Part shown: positions 44,586-53,245 of the stretch, piece after piece
How positions within the stretch are numbered: the first letter of the stretch is position 1
How the letters are laid out: the number at the start of each line of letters is the position of its first letter
Source of the DNA: Yoonia sp. I 8.24
GTDB taxonomy: Bacteria; Pseudomonadota; Alphaproteobacteria; Rhodobacterales; Rhodobacteraceae
Direction of reading: 5' to 3'
DNA: 64,000 nucleotides
Assembly: GCF_022096995.1 (NCBI RefSeq)
Contig: NZ_JACXGQ010000002.1
Coordinates: 248,001 to 312,000, forward strand
Notes under the pieces: model-generated
Told to the model about the DNA's origin: nothing
What the model saw: only the letters and a program-made list of their open reading frames with translations
The model's database searches: none
Program-made: the position numbers and the translations under genes

Positions 44586-45612
44586 CGCGCACAGTATCGA
44601 TCATCAGCTGCACATTGTCAGGGCTGGCGTCTGGTGTGATCCCGTGCCCAAGGTTGAAAATATGTGGACCATCGGCGAAGGCGTCACAAATGCGCCGTGT
44701 CTCAGACACCAGATCAGCACCGCCAGTCACCATATGCGACGATTTGAGATTGCCTTGGACGCAGCCATCTACCTGCACGTTCTGGGCCGCCCATGCCGCA
44801 TCGACCCCATCATCAAGCGCGATACAATCAGCACCCGTTGCCGCATGCATCCCGATGTTGCGTGTACCTGCGCCACGTGGAAATGCGATGACCGGAATGC
44901 CGGGATGCTTTGCCTTGAGCGCGGCAATGATGCGCTGCATCGGTTTGACCGAGAAATCGATGAAATCTTGATCTTTGAGCGACCCTGCCCAGCTATCGAA
45001 CAGTTTGACGACTTCAGCGCCTGCCTCGATCTGTTTAGACAGATAGGCGATCGTGCCGTCTGTAATCCTGTCGATCAGCCCTTCAAACACGGGTCGGTTT
45101 TCTGTCAAAAGCGCATGGGCGGGACCTTGGTCGGGGGTGCCTTTGCCCGCGATCATATAGGTGGCAACTGTCCAAGGTGCGCCCGCGAAGCCAATCAAGG
45201 TGGTTTCCTTGGGCAGTTCTTGTGCCAAGATTTTCACAGTTTCATAGATCGGGTTCAGCGTCTCATCAATTGCGTCCAAGGGTTTGAGCTGCGCCAACTC
45301 ATCCGCTGTGGTGATCGTTGACAGACGCGGCCCTTCGCCGGTGACAAACCAAAGGTCAGCGCCCAAAGCCTGTGGCAAAAGCAAAATATCAGCAAAAAGG
45401 ATCGCGGCATCAAATCCGTAACGTCGGATTGGCTGCAAAGTGACCTCGGCGGCGAGTTCAGGGTTGTAACACAGCGACAAAAAGTCGCCCGCCTGCGCAC
45501 GCGTTGCTTTGTATTCTGGCAGGTATCGCCCGGCCTGACGCATCATCCAGATGGGTGGGGTTGGCAATGTTTCACCCGCAAGGGCCCGAAGGATGGTTTT
45601 TTGCTGCGTCAT
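44578..45612 (-). CDS. hemE: Uroporphyrinogen decarboxylase
   Basis: A 344-residue HemE. The signature [20 protein letters not shown] (N-terminal, with catalytic Arg) and [18 protein letters not shown] are present. It removes four carboxyl groups from uroporphyrinogen III to give coproporphyrinogen III. It is divergent from hemC with an 81 bp intergenic region, and hemF lies nearby on the other strand, giving a loose heme cluster. Confidence 0.96.
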   Translation of the reverse strand: MTQQKTILRALAGETLPTPPIWMMRQAGRYLPEYKATRAQAGDFLSLCYNPELAAEVTLQPIRRYGFDAAILFADILLLPQALGADLWFVTGEGPRLSTITTADELAQLKPLDAIDETLNPIYETVKILAQELPKETTLIGFAGAPWTVATYMIAGKGTPDQGPAHALLTENRPVFEGLIDRITDGTIAYLSKQIEAGAEVVKLFDSWAGSLKDQDFIDFSVKPMQRIIAALKAKHPGIPVIAFPRGAGTRNIGMHAATGADCIALDDGVDAAWAAQNVQVDGCVQGNLKSSHMVTGGADLVSETRRICDAFADGPHIFNLGHGITPDASPDNVQLMIDTVRGG

Positions 45613-45693
45613 ATGATCGTCCTTTTACTGAGGAAGGTGGTCCCAATTGCATGACTTATTGTCAAGCGAGATCGCGGTCGCTAACAACCTTGC

Positions 45694-46635
45694 ATGACAG
45701 TTGATATGCCCACACCCGCCCAGAGCTTTAAAATCGGAACCCGTGGTTCGCCGCTGGCAATGGCCCAAGCCCACGAGACCCGCGATAGGCTCATGGCCGC
45801 TTGGGACTTGCCGCAAGAGGCGTTCGATATTTGCGTGATCAAAGTCACCGGCGATCTTATCCAAGATAAGCCGCTGCGTGAAATTGATGGTAAAGGGCTG
45901 TTTACCCGCGAAATCGAAGAGGCGCTGCTAGACGGTGGGATTGATATTGCGGTGCATTCGACCAAGGATATGCCTGTGGTGCATCCCGCCGGGTTGGTGA
46001 TGGATGTGTTCTTGCCGCGCGAAGATGTGCGTGATGCGTTTGTGTCATTGAAATACAAAAGCCTGTCGGATCTGCCCGATGGGGCGGTTGTAGGGACATC
46101 ATCGACACGGCGCCGCGCGCAATTGGCCGCGCGCTTTCCGATGCTCAAGGTCGTTGAGTTTCGCGGCAATGTGCAGACACGTTTGAAAAAGCTGGCTGAT
46201 GGCGTCGCCGATGCGACGTTTTTAGCGACGGCGGGGCTGCGGCGGTTGGGCATGGATGACGTGCCTTATACGCCGATCTCAGCAGATGATATGTTACCTG
46301 CGATTGCCCAAGGGGCGATTGGGATTGAACGGCGGGGCGATGACACGCGCGCAGCCGCACTACTGGCCGCGATCCATGATGCGCCCACTGGTGCCCGCGT
46401 CGCGGCAGAGCGCGCGTTCTTGGGCCGCCTTGATGGATCATGCGAAACGCCGATCGGGGCGCTCGCAGAAATTGACGGGGATCAGTTGCGGCTGCGCGGC
46501 GAAATCCTCAGCGAAGATGGCGCACGTGTTCTGACGGATGAGGCCACAGGCCCCATCGCAAGCGGCCCAGATATGGGGAACGCGATGGCGCTGCGTTTGC
46601 TGTCGCGCGCTGGACCGGGGTTCTTTACGTCTTAA
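45694..46635 (+). CDS. hemC: Hydroxymethylbilane synthase (porphobilinogen deaminase)
   Basis: A 313-residue HemC. The start region KIGTRGSPLAMAQAHETRD and substrate-binding GTSSTRRRAQL are typical; the dipyrromethane cofactor Cys lies in GSCETPIGAL. It joins four porphobilinogen units in tetrapyrrole synthesis. The ATG at 45706 (MPTPAQ) is an alternative start; neither has a strong ribosome binding site. The stop overlaps the convergent FAD oxidase gene by 4 nt. Confidence 0.95.
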   Translation: MTVDMPTPAQSFKIGTRGSPLAMAQAHETRDRLMAAWDLPQEAFDICVIKVTGDLIQDKPLREIDGKGLFTREIEEALLDGGIDIAVHSTKDMPVVHPAGLVMDVFLPREDVRDAFVSLKYKSLSDLPDGAVVGTSSTRRRAQLAARFPMLKVVEFRGNVQTRLKKLADGVADATFLATAGLRRLGMDDVPYTPISADDMLPAIAQGAIGIERRGDDTRAAALLAAIHDAPTGARVAAERAFLGRLDGSCETPIGALAEIDGDQLRLRGEILSEDGARVLTDEATGPIASGPDMGNAMALRLLSRAGPGFFTS

Positions 46636-48050
46636 TCGGCGGCTGGAATGACCTTGCCGGGATTCAGAATATTCTTCGGGTCAAGCGCTGCCTTAATCGC
46701 GCGCATTGCATCAAGCGCAACAGGGTCTTTGCGGCGGCGCATCGTGTCAAGCTTGGATATGCCCACCCCATGTTCGGCGCTAAATGATCCGCCAAGCTCT
46801 TGCACGACATCTTCGACGGCTTCGACCATGGCCTTCATCGCATCGGGGCCATTTTTGCCAACAAATGTCGTGTGGTGAATATTTCCATCGCCAAGATGGG
46901 AAACGATGACCTCGTAACAATTCGGATCGATTGCCTTTAGGCGCGGGGTGATCGCGCGTTCAAAGGTCGCGACTTTGTCCAAGGGCACCGCTACATCTGT
47001 GTTCACGAATGGGGTGCCGCGGGTCATAACCTCGCCCGCGTCTTCGCGGCGTTGCCACATCTGCGCACGCTGCGCTTCGTTCTGGGCAATCACGGCGTCC
47101 AATACACGGCCTTCTTCCAGCATCGTCCCTAGTGTTTCTTCTAGCTGCGCCACGACAGGGACCTGACCGTCAGTCCCCGGAGTCGCATCACGCTGCGCCG
47201 TTGCACCGACTTCGATCAAAATATTGACGTCATAAGCATCTTCAAAGGGTGGTTTTGCATCTGGTATGACCGACATGTGCTTGTCGATATAGCTACGCGG
47301 CATATATTCAAACGCCTCGACCGCGCCGCCAGTGCTGTCTTGCATTTCGTGCAAGAGCGACAGCGCATCCTCCAATGATGGCAGAGCGATCATCGCAGTC
47401 GCGTAGGCGCGTGGCTTGGGTTTGAGCTTCATCACGGCGGCGGTGATAATACCCAACGTACCTTCGGCCCCGATCATCAGATGGCGCAGGTTGAGGCCGG
47501 AGTTGTCTTTGTGCAGTGCGCTCATCAGGTTCATGATCCGGCCATCAGCCATCACGACTTCAATCCCTAAACAAAGATCGCGGGTATTGCCGTAACGGAC
47601 AACGTTTGAGCCACCTGCGTTTGTCGACAAGACGCCCCCGATCATCGCAGAGCCGCGTGCGCCAAATGTCAGCGGAAAGATCAGATCATGCGCATCAGCG
47701 GCGTCATGCAGTTTGGATAAGATCACGCCGGCGCCAACTGTGGCTGAACGCCCGGCGACGTCAATTGCGTCGATTGTGTTTAACCGGTCTACTGATAGAA
47801 CCAGCGCATCTGTCGCCAATGTCGCACCGGTCAATCCTGTATGCCCGGACACAGGCACCACGGGCGTGCCTGTTGCATGCGCAATTTTCATGATGGCCGA
47901 GACTTCGGCTGTATTCGCAGGGCGCAGTACGGCCAAAGGGTCGCCTGTATATTGGCCCGTCCAATCCGTTGCGTAAGGTGCCGTATCCGTACCTGAAAAA
48001 ACACGGTCAGCACCAATCACGGCGGCGATTTGTTCCAATACTTCTGACAT
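46632..48050 (-). CDS. FAD-linked oxidase (D-lactate dehydrogenase/glycolate oxidase-like)
   Basis: A 472-residue flavoprotein of the FAD-binding-4 plus FAD-oxidase-C type. The N-terminal part shows PVSGHTGLTGATLATDALVL and the PCMH signature region; the C-terminal part has VSHLGDGNIHHTTF and the final EHGVGISKLDTMRRRKDP. Enzymes of this type oxidise D-2-hydroxy acids such as D-lactate. The start at 48050 is preceded by GGAGAG; the frame is open upstream. No partner Fe-S subunit is adjacent. Confidence 0.87.
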   Translation of the reverse strand: MSEVLEQIAAVIGADRVFSGTDTAPYATDWTGQYTGDPLAVLRPANTAEVSAIMKIAHATGTPVVPVSGHTGLTGATLATDALVLSVDRLNTIDAIDVAGRSATVGAGVILSKLHDAADAHDLIFPLTFGARGSAMIGGVLSTNAGGSNVVRYGNTRDLCLGIEVVMADGRIMNLMSALHKDNSGLNLRHLMIGAEGTLGIITAAVMKLKPKPRAYATAMIALPSLEDALSLLHEMQDSTGGAVEAFEYMPRSYIDKHMSVIPDAKPPFEDAYDVNILIEVGATAQRDATPGTDGQVPVVAQLEETLGTMLEEGRVLDAVIAQNEAQRAQMWQRREDAGEVMTRGTPFVNTDVAVPLDKVATFERAITPRLKAIDPNCYEVIVSHLGDGNIHHTTFVGKNGPDAMKAMVEAVEDVVQELGGSFSAEHGVGISKLDTMRRRKDPVALDAMRAIKAALDPKNILNPGKVIPAAD

Positions 48051-48132
48051 CGTTCTCTCCCATGGCGCGTCGTCGCACTGCGTAACGCGAAAGCGGCGTT
48101 TGCGAAAGCAACAATACATATTGGGAAAGATG

Positions 48133-48209
48133 TGGTGGCGTGGGGGAGACTTGAACTCCCGACCTATCGATTATGAGTCGATCGCTCTAACCAACTGAGC
48201 TACCGCGCC
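48133..48209 (-). tRNA. tRNA-Met (anticodon CAT)
   Basis: A 77 nt cloverleaf with encoded CCA. D stem GCTC/GAGC, anticodon stem ATCGA/TCGAT with loop CTCATAA (anticodon CAT), T arm GGGAG-TTCAAGT-CTCCC. The acceptor stem GGCGCGG/CCACGCC pairs except for C5-A68. The sequence looks like an elongator methionine tRNA, but a tRNA-Ile with modified C34 cannot be excluded by eye. Confidence 0.9.
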
Positions 48210-48366
48210 TGATCACGAAGGACCGATTACGCAATGGCGCGCAGGGTGTCAAACCGATTCTGGGCGGTTTTTCGGGTTTTCTGATATCCTTGCCACTTCG
48301 CATGAAAACCGCGTGACAATCTGGGTTGGTTTTTGCACCATCGGGTGCAGCAACAAGGGGCGCGCG

Positions 48367-48711
48367 ATGACCGGATTTTTAACAACACATGTGCTTGATA
48401 CGGCCAGCGGGCTGCCTGCTGCGGGGATGACCGTTGATTTGTTTCGGCTGGACGGGGGCACGCGTGACCATCTGATCACCATGGTCACAAATGATGACGG
48501 GCGTACAGATGGCCCGATCTTACCCGCTGATGCATTTGCGATCGGAAAATATGAATTGCTGTTTCAGGCAGGTGCCTATTTTGCGCGCGATGAAAACATC
48601 AGTTTTCTAGATGAAATCCCGATCCGCTTTGGCATCAATGACCCTGCCTCACACTACCATGTGCCGCTTTTGGTTTCGCCCTTCAGCTTTTCGACCTATC
48701 GCGGCAGTTAA
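48367..48711 (+). CDS. uraH: 5-hydroxyisourate hydrolase (transthyretin-like)
   Basis: A 114-residue HIU hydrolase of the purine/urate degradation pathway. The N-terminal GFLTTHVLDTASGLPAAGM (catalytic His), the GRTDGPI segment, and the C-terminal YHVPLLVSPFSFSTYRGS with the diagnostic Y-R-G-S end are all present. It is active as a tetramer. No other urate genes are adjacent. It ends 4 nt into the convergent galM gene. Confidence 0.93.
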   Translation: MTGFLTTHVLDTASGLPAAGMTVDLFRLDGGTRDHLITMVTNDDGRTDGPILPADAFAIGKYELLFQAGAYFARDENISFLDEIPIRFGINDPASHYHVPLLVSPFSFSTYRGS

Positions 48712-49667
48712 GCTGTGAATGTCCAACGTGATGTCTGGCGGTAAGGCGCATCTGGCGTCACCGCAATGCTTGGAAATCCGCGATGGTTCGGCGCGTCTGG
48801 CCAGTGCTGCGGCTCAATTGCGAGCCCCTCGTAGGTCGTTTTGCCGGGCCTGCTTGCACCACGTCCATCGTAGACCTGAATGCCAGGCGCAGTCGTTGCC
48901 ACCGACATCGCGACACCGCTTTCACCGGTAAGTATCAACATGTCTTGCAGTTTCGCGGCATTTGAGAGGCAGAAATTATGGTCGAGCGCCGGGGCGTCTT
49001 TCTCAACGACCCGCGCGGCCTGAAAATCCATATCGGTGCCATTGACGTCACAAATCTCTCCGGTTGGGGCGCTTGCGGTATCGGTGGGCAAATATCGATC
49101 CGCGGCGATTTGGAGCGTGTGGCCTTCCCAAGTTTCGCGCCTATCAAGGTTCCAATAGCTGTGATTGGCAAAATTCATCAAAGTTTTAGCGTCGGTGGTT
49201 CCGGTAATGTCCAGCGTCAGGCTTGCAGGCGCAGCCACAGTAAATGTCGCGGTTATCTGGCGGCGTCCGGGTAGGCCGTTTACCCCGTCAGCCAGATCAA
49301 GTGTCAGTGTCACGCTGTTCTCGCTTTGCTGGCTGACAGCCCAGATTTGGCGGTGCGTCCCGTCGCTGCCCGAATGCAGGTGTCCTGCGCCGTCGTTGCG
49401 CTCAAGCTCGTACATCATCCCATCAAGGCGCACGCGCCCATTGCTGATCCGGTTCGCGATAGGGCCCACAAGTGCGCCGTGATAGCCCATGCTAGTTTCA
49501 TAGTCGGACAGTTCATCCGAGCCAAGGGTCAGCCCATGATCCACACCGTCCAGCCGCACGTCTTGCACAATCGCACCCAGCGTGAGGATGCTGACCTGTA
49601 AGCCGCCCGCGCGCAGCGTGACTTTTTCGACGGGATCGCCGCGTCTTGTTGTCCCAAAATGCGCCAT
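48708..49667 (-). CDS. galM: Aldose 1-epimerase
   Basis: A 319-residue galactose mutarotase family protein. It has the N-terminal TLRAGGLQVSILTLGAIVQD, the catalytic His region NFANHSYWNLD and the Glu near the end in TYEGLAIEPQHWPD. It interconverts alpha and beta sugar anomers. The ATG at 49667 shares bases with the stop of the lactonase gene (TGATG); a GTG one codon earlier also exists. It is the last gene of a dgoK-lactonase-galM run. Confidence 0.88.
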   Translation of the reverse strand: MAHFGTTRRGDPVEKVTLRAGGLQVSILTLGAIVQDVRLDGVDHGLTLGSDELSDYETSMGYHGALVGPIANRISNGRVRLDGMMYELERNDGAGHLHSGSDGTHRQIWAVSQQSENSVTLTLDLADGVNGLPGRRQITATFTVAAPASLTLDITGTTDAKTLMNFANHSYWNLDRRETWEGHTLQIAADRYLPTDTASAPTGEICDVNGTDMDFQAARVVEKDAPALDHNFCLSNAAKLQDMLILTGESGVAMSVATTAPGIQVYDGRGASRPGKTTYEGLAIEPQHWPDAPNHRGFPSIAVTPDAPYRQTSRWTFTA

Positions 49668-50491
49668 CACAGGATCACCCGGTGTTCTGCTTGGCCGCGT
49701 ATATCTGTCGTGACTTGAAAAGTCTTTCCGTGATCGGCCCCTTCGGTCAATCCGACTGCAGCAGAGGTACAGAACAGAATATTACGATCTGCGCCACCAA
49801 AGGCTGGGCAGGTGGTTTGCGTCGCGGGAAAATCGTAGGCTTTCAAAAATCTGCCATCTGCGGTGTAGCCGGCGATCCGGCCCAGCCCCCATTGCGCGTT
49901 CCACATATTGCCGTTCTGATCGATGACAGCGCCATCGGGGCGTTCATCCGTGCCGCGCAGATCAAGATAGACGGTCGGCGCTGCATTTGGCCAGCCGTCG
50001 GCGTCCAAGCTGACTTGCATGACCAATTGCGTCGGCGTGTCGGTGAAATAGGCGGTCTTGCCATCCGGGGCAAAACAGATCGCGTTTGAAATCGTGATCG
50101 GCGCGAGAATTTGGCGCAGCTCGCCCTTATAATAGCGGTAGATCGCGCCTGCACCGTCGTCGGCGTTGATCCCCATCGTCCCAATCCAGAAACCACCCTG
50201 TGGGTCGGCGCGCCCGTCGTTTGACCGTGTGATCGGGTTGTCAGCTTCTAGCGGGCAAATTTCAACATGTGCGCCGGTGGTTATGTCAAACTGTAGCAAC
50301 GCCGTGGCTGAGGCGATCATCAGCGTGTCGCTATCGATCCAACCTGCGGCACTGACAAACGTATCAAAATCCCAATGCTGGCCCTTGGTGTGCAGACGGT
50401 TATTAAGAATATCGAACCAAAAGAATTGATTGCGGGTAGGGTGCCAAAGCGGGCCTTCACCAAGTTGGCATTTCGTGTCGTCAAAAATCAT
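49667..50491 (-). CDS. SMP-30/gluconolactonase family sugar lactonase
   Basis: A 274-residue six-bladed propeller. Metal-site residues are recognisable: Glu in LGEGPLWHP (about 12), Asn in RSNDGRADPQGGFWIGTMG, Asn in PITISNAICFAPDG and Asp in DERPDGAVIDQNGNMWNAQW. Such enzymes open sugar lactones. With a 2-dehydro-3-deoxygalactonokinase just upstream and an aldose epimerase downstream, a galactono- or arabinonolactone substrate is the best guess. The start overlaps the dgoK stop by 4 nt. Confidence 0.87.
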   Translation of the reverse strand: MIFDDTKCQLGEGPLWHPTRNQFFWFDILNNRLHTKGQHWDFDTFVSAAGWIDSDTLMIASATALLQFDITTGAHVEICPLEADNPITRSNDGRADPQGGFWIGTMGINADDGAGAIYRYYKGELRQILAPITISNAICFAPDGKTAYFTDTPTQLVMQVSLDADGWPNAAPTVYLDLRGTDERPDGAVIDQNGNMWNAQWGLGRIAGYTADGRFLKAYDFPATQTTCPAFGGADRNILFCTSAAVGLTEGADHGKTFQVTTDIRGQAEHRVIL

Positions 50492-51408
50492 TGTCTAGAT
50501 CCCTCAATGCCATCACTTTTGTGCGCGCGGTAGGCGGCGGTCAGCCCGGCAAGGGTAATCGCGGTGCCATTGACTTGGGTTGCTGGGGCCGATTGTGCGG
50601 CTAAAGCGTCAACATAAAGTTTCGAAAGACCACCCGCGCCGATCACGGCAATCTGCTGACCCAGCCAATAGGGCTTCGCTGCGGCCAATTCGGCTCCGAT
50701 TAATAGCCCCGAAAGCCGCGCGCGTGCTGCGTCATTGCCCAGCCCATCAAGCAACCCTTGTGCGCGCAGTGAAAACAGCTGCGCGGCGATCCGTTCCGGG
50801 CGGGCCATCCCATCGGACAGCCCGCTATCAAAGGCAGCTTGATCCCAATCGTTGCTGGTCACGGAATGGCGCAGCACCGTGTGCTTGCCAATTACTTCAA
50901 ACAATTCCCCGGTCATGAAGGTTTGGAAACTGACGATTTCATCGGCGCTGATATGGACCCATTTCGTATGGGTGCCGGGCAGGCAGATCACACCGTCCCA
51001 ACCGGGGTTGCGGGCCAAAAAACCAGCGATCTGGGTCTCTTCGCCGCGCATGACATCGGCAGGGGACGCTTGCTTTACGCCGGGAATGATATGGACGGAG
51101 AGGTCAGGGTTTTGTGTCGGCGCTGTAACGAGGTTGCCACCCATCGCAGCGCAGGGAACGGCGGCGTAGGGGGCTTCGATCCAGCCTTGTTTTGCGCCGA
51201 CCATGCCGCAGGCCATCACCGTGGTTGGGCCGTCGATCCACTCGCTTGCGACCTCAAGCAAAGTGGGTTCAAATTCTGTTGGCGTCAGCCGCCCCATGCC
51301 TTTGTCGCTGGACCCTTCAGCCAATACCGTACCAGAACCAGACATGGCCCAAGCGCGCATATTGCTGGTACCCCAATCAACGGCGATCCAATCGGCTTTG
51401 ATGGTCAT
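50488..51408 (-). CDS. dgoK: 2-dehydro-3-deoxygalactonokinase
   Basis: A 306-residue sugar-acid kinase. The start WIAVDWGTSNMRAWAMSGSG is the nucleotide-binding phosphate-1 loop; later segments VICLPGTHTKWVHI and FMTGELFEVIGKHTVL are characteristic of DgoK. It phosphorylates 2-keto-3-deoxygalactonate in the De Ley-Doudoroff pathway. GGGAGGG precedes the ATG at 51408. The aldolase (dgoA) and dehydratase (dgoD) genes are not in the window. It begins 69 nt after soeC. Confidence 0.9.
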   Translation of the reverse strand: MTIKADWIAVDWGTSNMRAWAMSGSGTVLAEGSSDKGMGRLTPTEFEPTLLEVASEWIDGPTTVMACGMVGAKQGWIEAPYAAVPCAAMGGNLVTAPTQNPDLSVHIIPGVKQASPADVMRGEETQIAGFLARNPGWDGVICLPGTHTKWVHISADEIVSFQTFMTGELFEVIGKHTVLRHSVTSNDWDQAAFDSGLSDGMARPERIAAQLFSLRAQGLLDGLGNDAARARLSGLLIGAELAAAKPYWLGQQIAVIGAGGLSKLYVDALAAQSAPATQVNGTAITLAGLTAAYRAHKSDGIEGSRQ

Positions 51409-51477
51409 GCTTTGCCCTCCCTGATGTGTTGCATGGGTGGTAGAACATGGGGGCATGAAGTTAAAGCGCGGTTTGCA

Positions 51478-52350
51478 TCAGCGCTGCCCGTAGTACAGCC
51501 CGACCACATGTTCGGCCTGTGCAAAAAATAACCAACGCAGGGTAAGGACGCCCGCAACATGGCTGAGCACAGCGAGCGCGGCAAAGATATGGCTGAACGG
51601 GATCAAGAGTAGAATGATCGGCATGATAAACCCAAGGACCAATGCGATCGCTTGCAGTTTTTGCGCATGTTTGCGGCCAACAACATAGATGAATTCACGC
51701 ATCAGGTAATTGGTCCCAGTATGTGGCGGCTCAAACGCGCGCACGGTGCCAATGTCGCCAAGTCCAGTTGCAGTTTGCATATCAGTTCCAGACTGCGCAA
51801 ACCGTTTGTCCCCAGTATACCATGCAAAAAGCTGCACGGCGGCCGCTACAATCAAAAGGACGACAGAGAGGGATACTTGACCTGCAAGCAAAGCCCCACC
51901 GCCAAGTGAGAGCAAAAGGAACAGCAGCGGCGTTGTCGGCTGGTGCCAACGCGGGACTGTTTTAAGCTGCGTGTAGATCATTGATGTCGTGAACACCGTG
52001 GCAAGTGCGCCCAATGCGCCGACCCAACCCAATATTGCAAACGGTGTGGCGGCAAAGACCAATCCGGCGCCATAAATCGCCATCACGATCAGGGTCACCA
52101 CGGCGGCGATCCCTTCGCGGCTCAGCCAACTTGTTTTCCATTGGCTAAACGCCTTGAGCGCGCGTTCGGGGTGCCCAAGGTGGAATGTCGAGGCGAGCAA
52201 CCCGCCGACAGCGCAAAGATAGGCAATGGCGAACCAGATGAACGCAGCAAAACCGGTGGGTGCGATCACCCCAAGCCCAAGCCAAAACAGCAGCCCAAAG
52301 CCGAGCCCTGAAAACGTCGTGAAGATGATAACGGAAGGTGCAGGATGCAT
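51478..52350 (-). CDS. soeC: Sulfite dehydrogenase membrane anchor subunit SoeC (DmsC-like)
   Basis: A 290-residue membrane protein with eight hydrophobic spans, of the DmsC/NrfD-type anchor family. It begins PSVIIFTTFSGLGFGLLFWL and contains HLGHPERALKAFSQWKTSWL in the loop after helix 3, a hallmark of this family, followed by SREG. It docks the catalytic subunits to the membrane and passes electrons to the quinone pool. The ATG shares one base with the soeB stop (TAATG). Confidence 0.88.
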   Translation of the reverse strand: MHPAPSVIIFTTFSGLGFGLLFWLGLGVIAPTGFAAFIWFAIAYLCAVGGLLASTFHLGHPERALKAFSQWKTSWLSREGIAAVVTLIVMAIYGAGLVFAATPFAILGWVGALGALATVFTTSMIYTQLKTVPRWHQPTTPLLFLLLSLGGGALLAGQVSLSVVLLIVAAAVQLFAWYTGDKRFAQSGTDMQTATGLGDIGTVRAFEPPHTGTNYLMREFIYVVGRKHAQKLQAIALVLGFIMPIILLLIPFSHIFAALAVLSHVAGVLTLRWLFFAQAEHVVGLYYGQR

Positions 52351-53099
52351 TAGGACTTACCTCCGGGTAGGGCTGAGAGCGCACGGTCAAGCCAGGCTGC
52401 GAAACCTTGGCCGTCTTCTGCCACGGTTTCCAGCGGTGCGCAGGGGGTTGCCACGTCCTTGGGGCGCGGTGGTAGGTATTTGTTGACGGGCTTGGTGCCA
52501 AGTTCCGGCATCAGATCAAAGCCGCCGCGTTCTGCGACTAGCTTGGAAACATCGCTATCTTCGTCGCCCAAATCTCCGAAATGCCGCGCGCCTGCTGGGC
52601 AGGTCCGCACGCAGGCAGGTTCGCGGTCTTCTTCGGGGAGGTTTTCGTTGTAAATGCGATCAACGCAAAGCGTGCATTTCTTCATCACCCCCGCATCGGC
52701 ATCCAATTCGCGTGCACCATACGGGCAGGCCCAAGCGCACAGCCCGCAGCCAATACAGTCACTTTCATTGACCAGAACGATCCCGTCTTCGACGCGTTTG
52801 TAACTGGCGCCGGTAGGGCAGACGGTGACGCAAGGCGCGTCTTCGCAGTGCAGGCAGGATTTTGGAAAATGGATCAGCTGCGCGGGGGCCTCTTCTGGCT
52901 GGACCTCAAAGGAATGCACGCGGTTGAGGAATGTCCCCGACGGATCGCCGCCATAAGGATCTTGATCAGACAGGGGCGCGCCGTAGTTTTCGGTGTTCCA
53001 TCCTTTGCATGAAATCACGCAGGCATGGCAACCAACGCAAGTATCAAGGTCGATCACAAGCCCAAGTTTTTTGGCGGAGGGTGGAGGAAGTTGGGTCAT
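52350..53099 (-). CDS. soeB: Sulfite dehydrogenase iron-sulfur subunit SoeB
   Basis: A 249-residue ferredoxin-like electron-transfer subunit. Four Cys groups for [4Fe-4S] centres are visible: CVGCHACVISC, CLHCEDAPCVTVC, CIGCGLCAWAC and CTLCVDR. It wires the molybdenum subunit to SoeC. The start at 53099 gives the MTQLPPPSAKKLGLVI beginning; the frame is open upstream but overlaps the 49-residue gene. The start codon overlaps the stop of that gene by ATGA. Confidence 0.9.
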   Translation of the reverse strand: MTQLPPPSAKKLGLVIDLDTCVGCHACVISCKGWNTENYGAPLSDQDPYGGDPSGTFLNRVHSFEVQPEEAPAQLIHFPKSCLHCEDAPCVTVCPTGASYKRVEDGIVLVNESDCIGCGLCAWACPYGARELDADAGVMKKCTLCVDRIYNENLPEEDREPACVRTCPAGARHFGDLGDEDSDVSKLVAERGGFDLMPELGTKPVNKYLPPRPKDVATPCAPLETVAEDGQGFAAWLDRALSALPGGKS

Positions 53100-53245
53100 A
53101 GCGTGGCCCTTTCGATCTGTGCTGGCGTAAGCTGGCCAATCGGTTGTTCTTTGGTGGCGTCCCACGTCGCGATGAACCAAATGAAGCTGCTGGTTGTCAG
53201 GGTGACAAATGCCGCGATAAGAATCAAAACCTTTAAGTTGCTCAT
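53096..53245 (-). CDS. 49-residue single-span membrane protein in the soe operon
   Basis: A short reading frame of 49 codons between the DUF6882-like gene and soeB. Residues about 5-28 (KVLILIAAFVTLTTSSFIWF then IATW) form one hydrophobic span, followed by a polar tail ending AQIERATL. The ATG at 53245 overlaps the preceding stop and its TGA overlaps the soeB start, both as ATGA. This exact coupling at both ends makes a real gene very likely. I do not recognise the family; small single-span subunits of membrane oxidoreductases are the nearest analogy. Confidence 0.72.
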   Translation of the reverse strand: MSNLKVLILIAAFVTLTTSSFIWFIATWDATKEQPIGQLTPAQIERATL

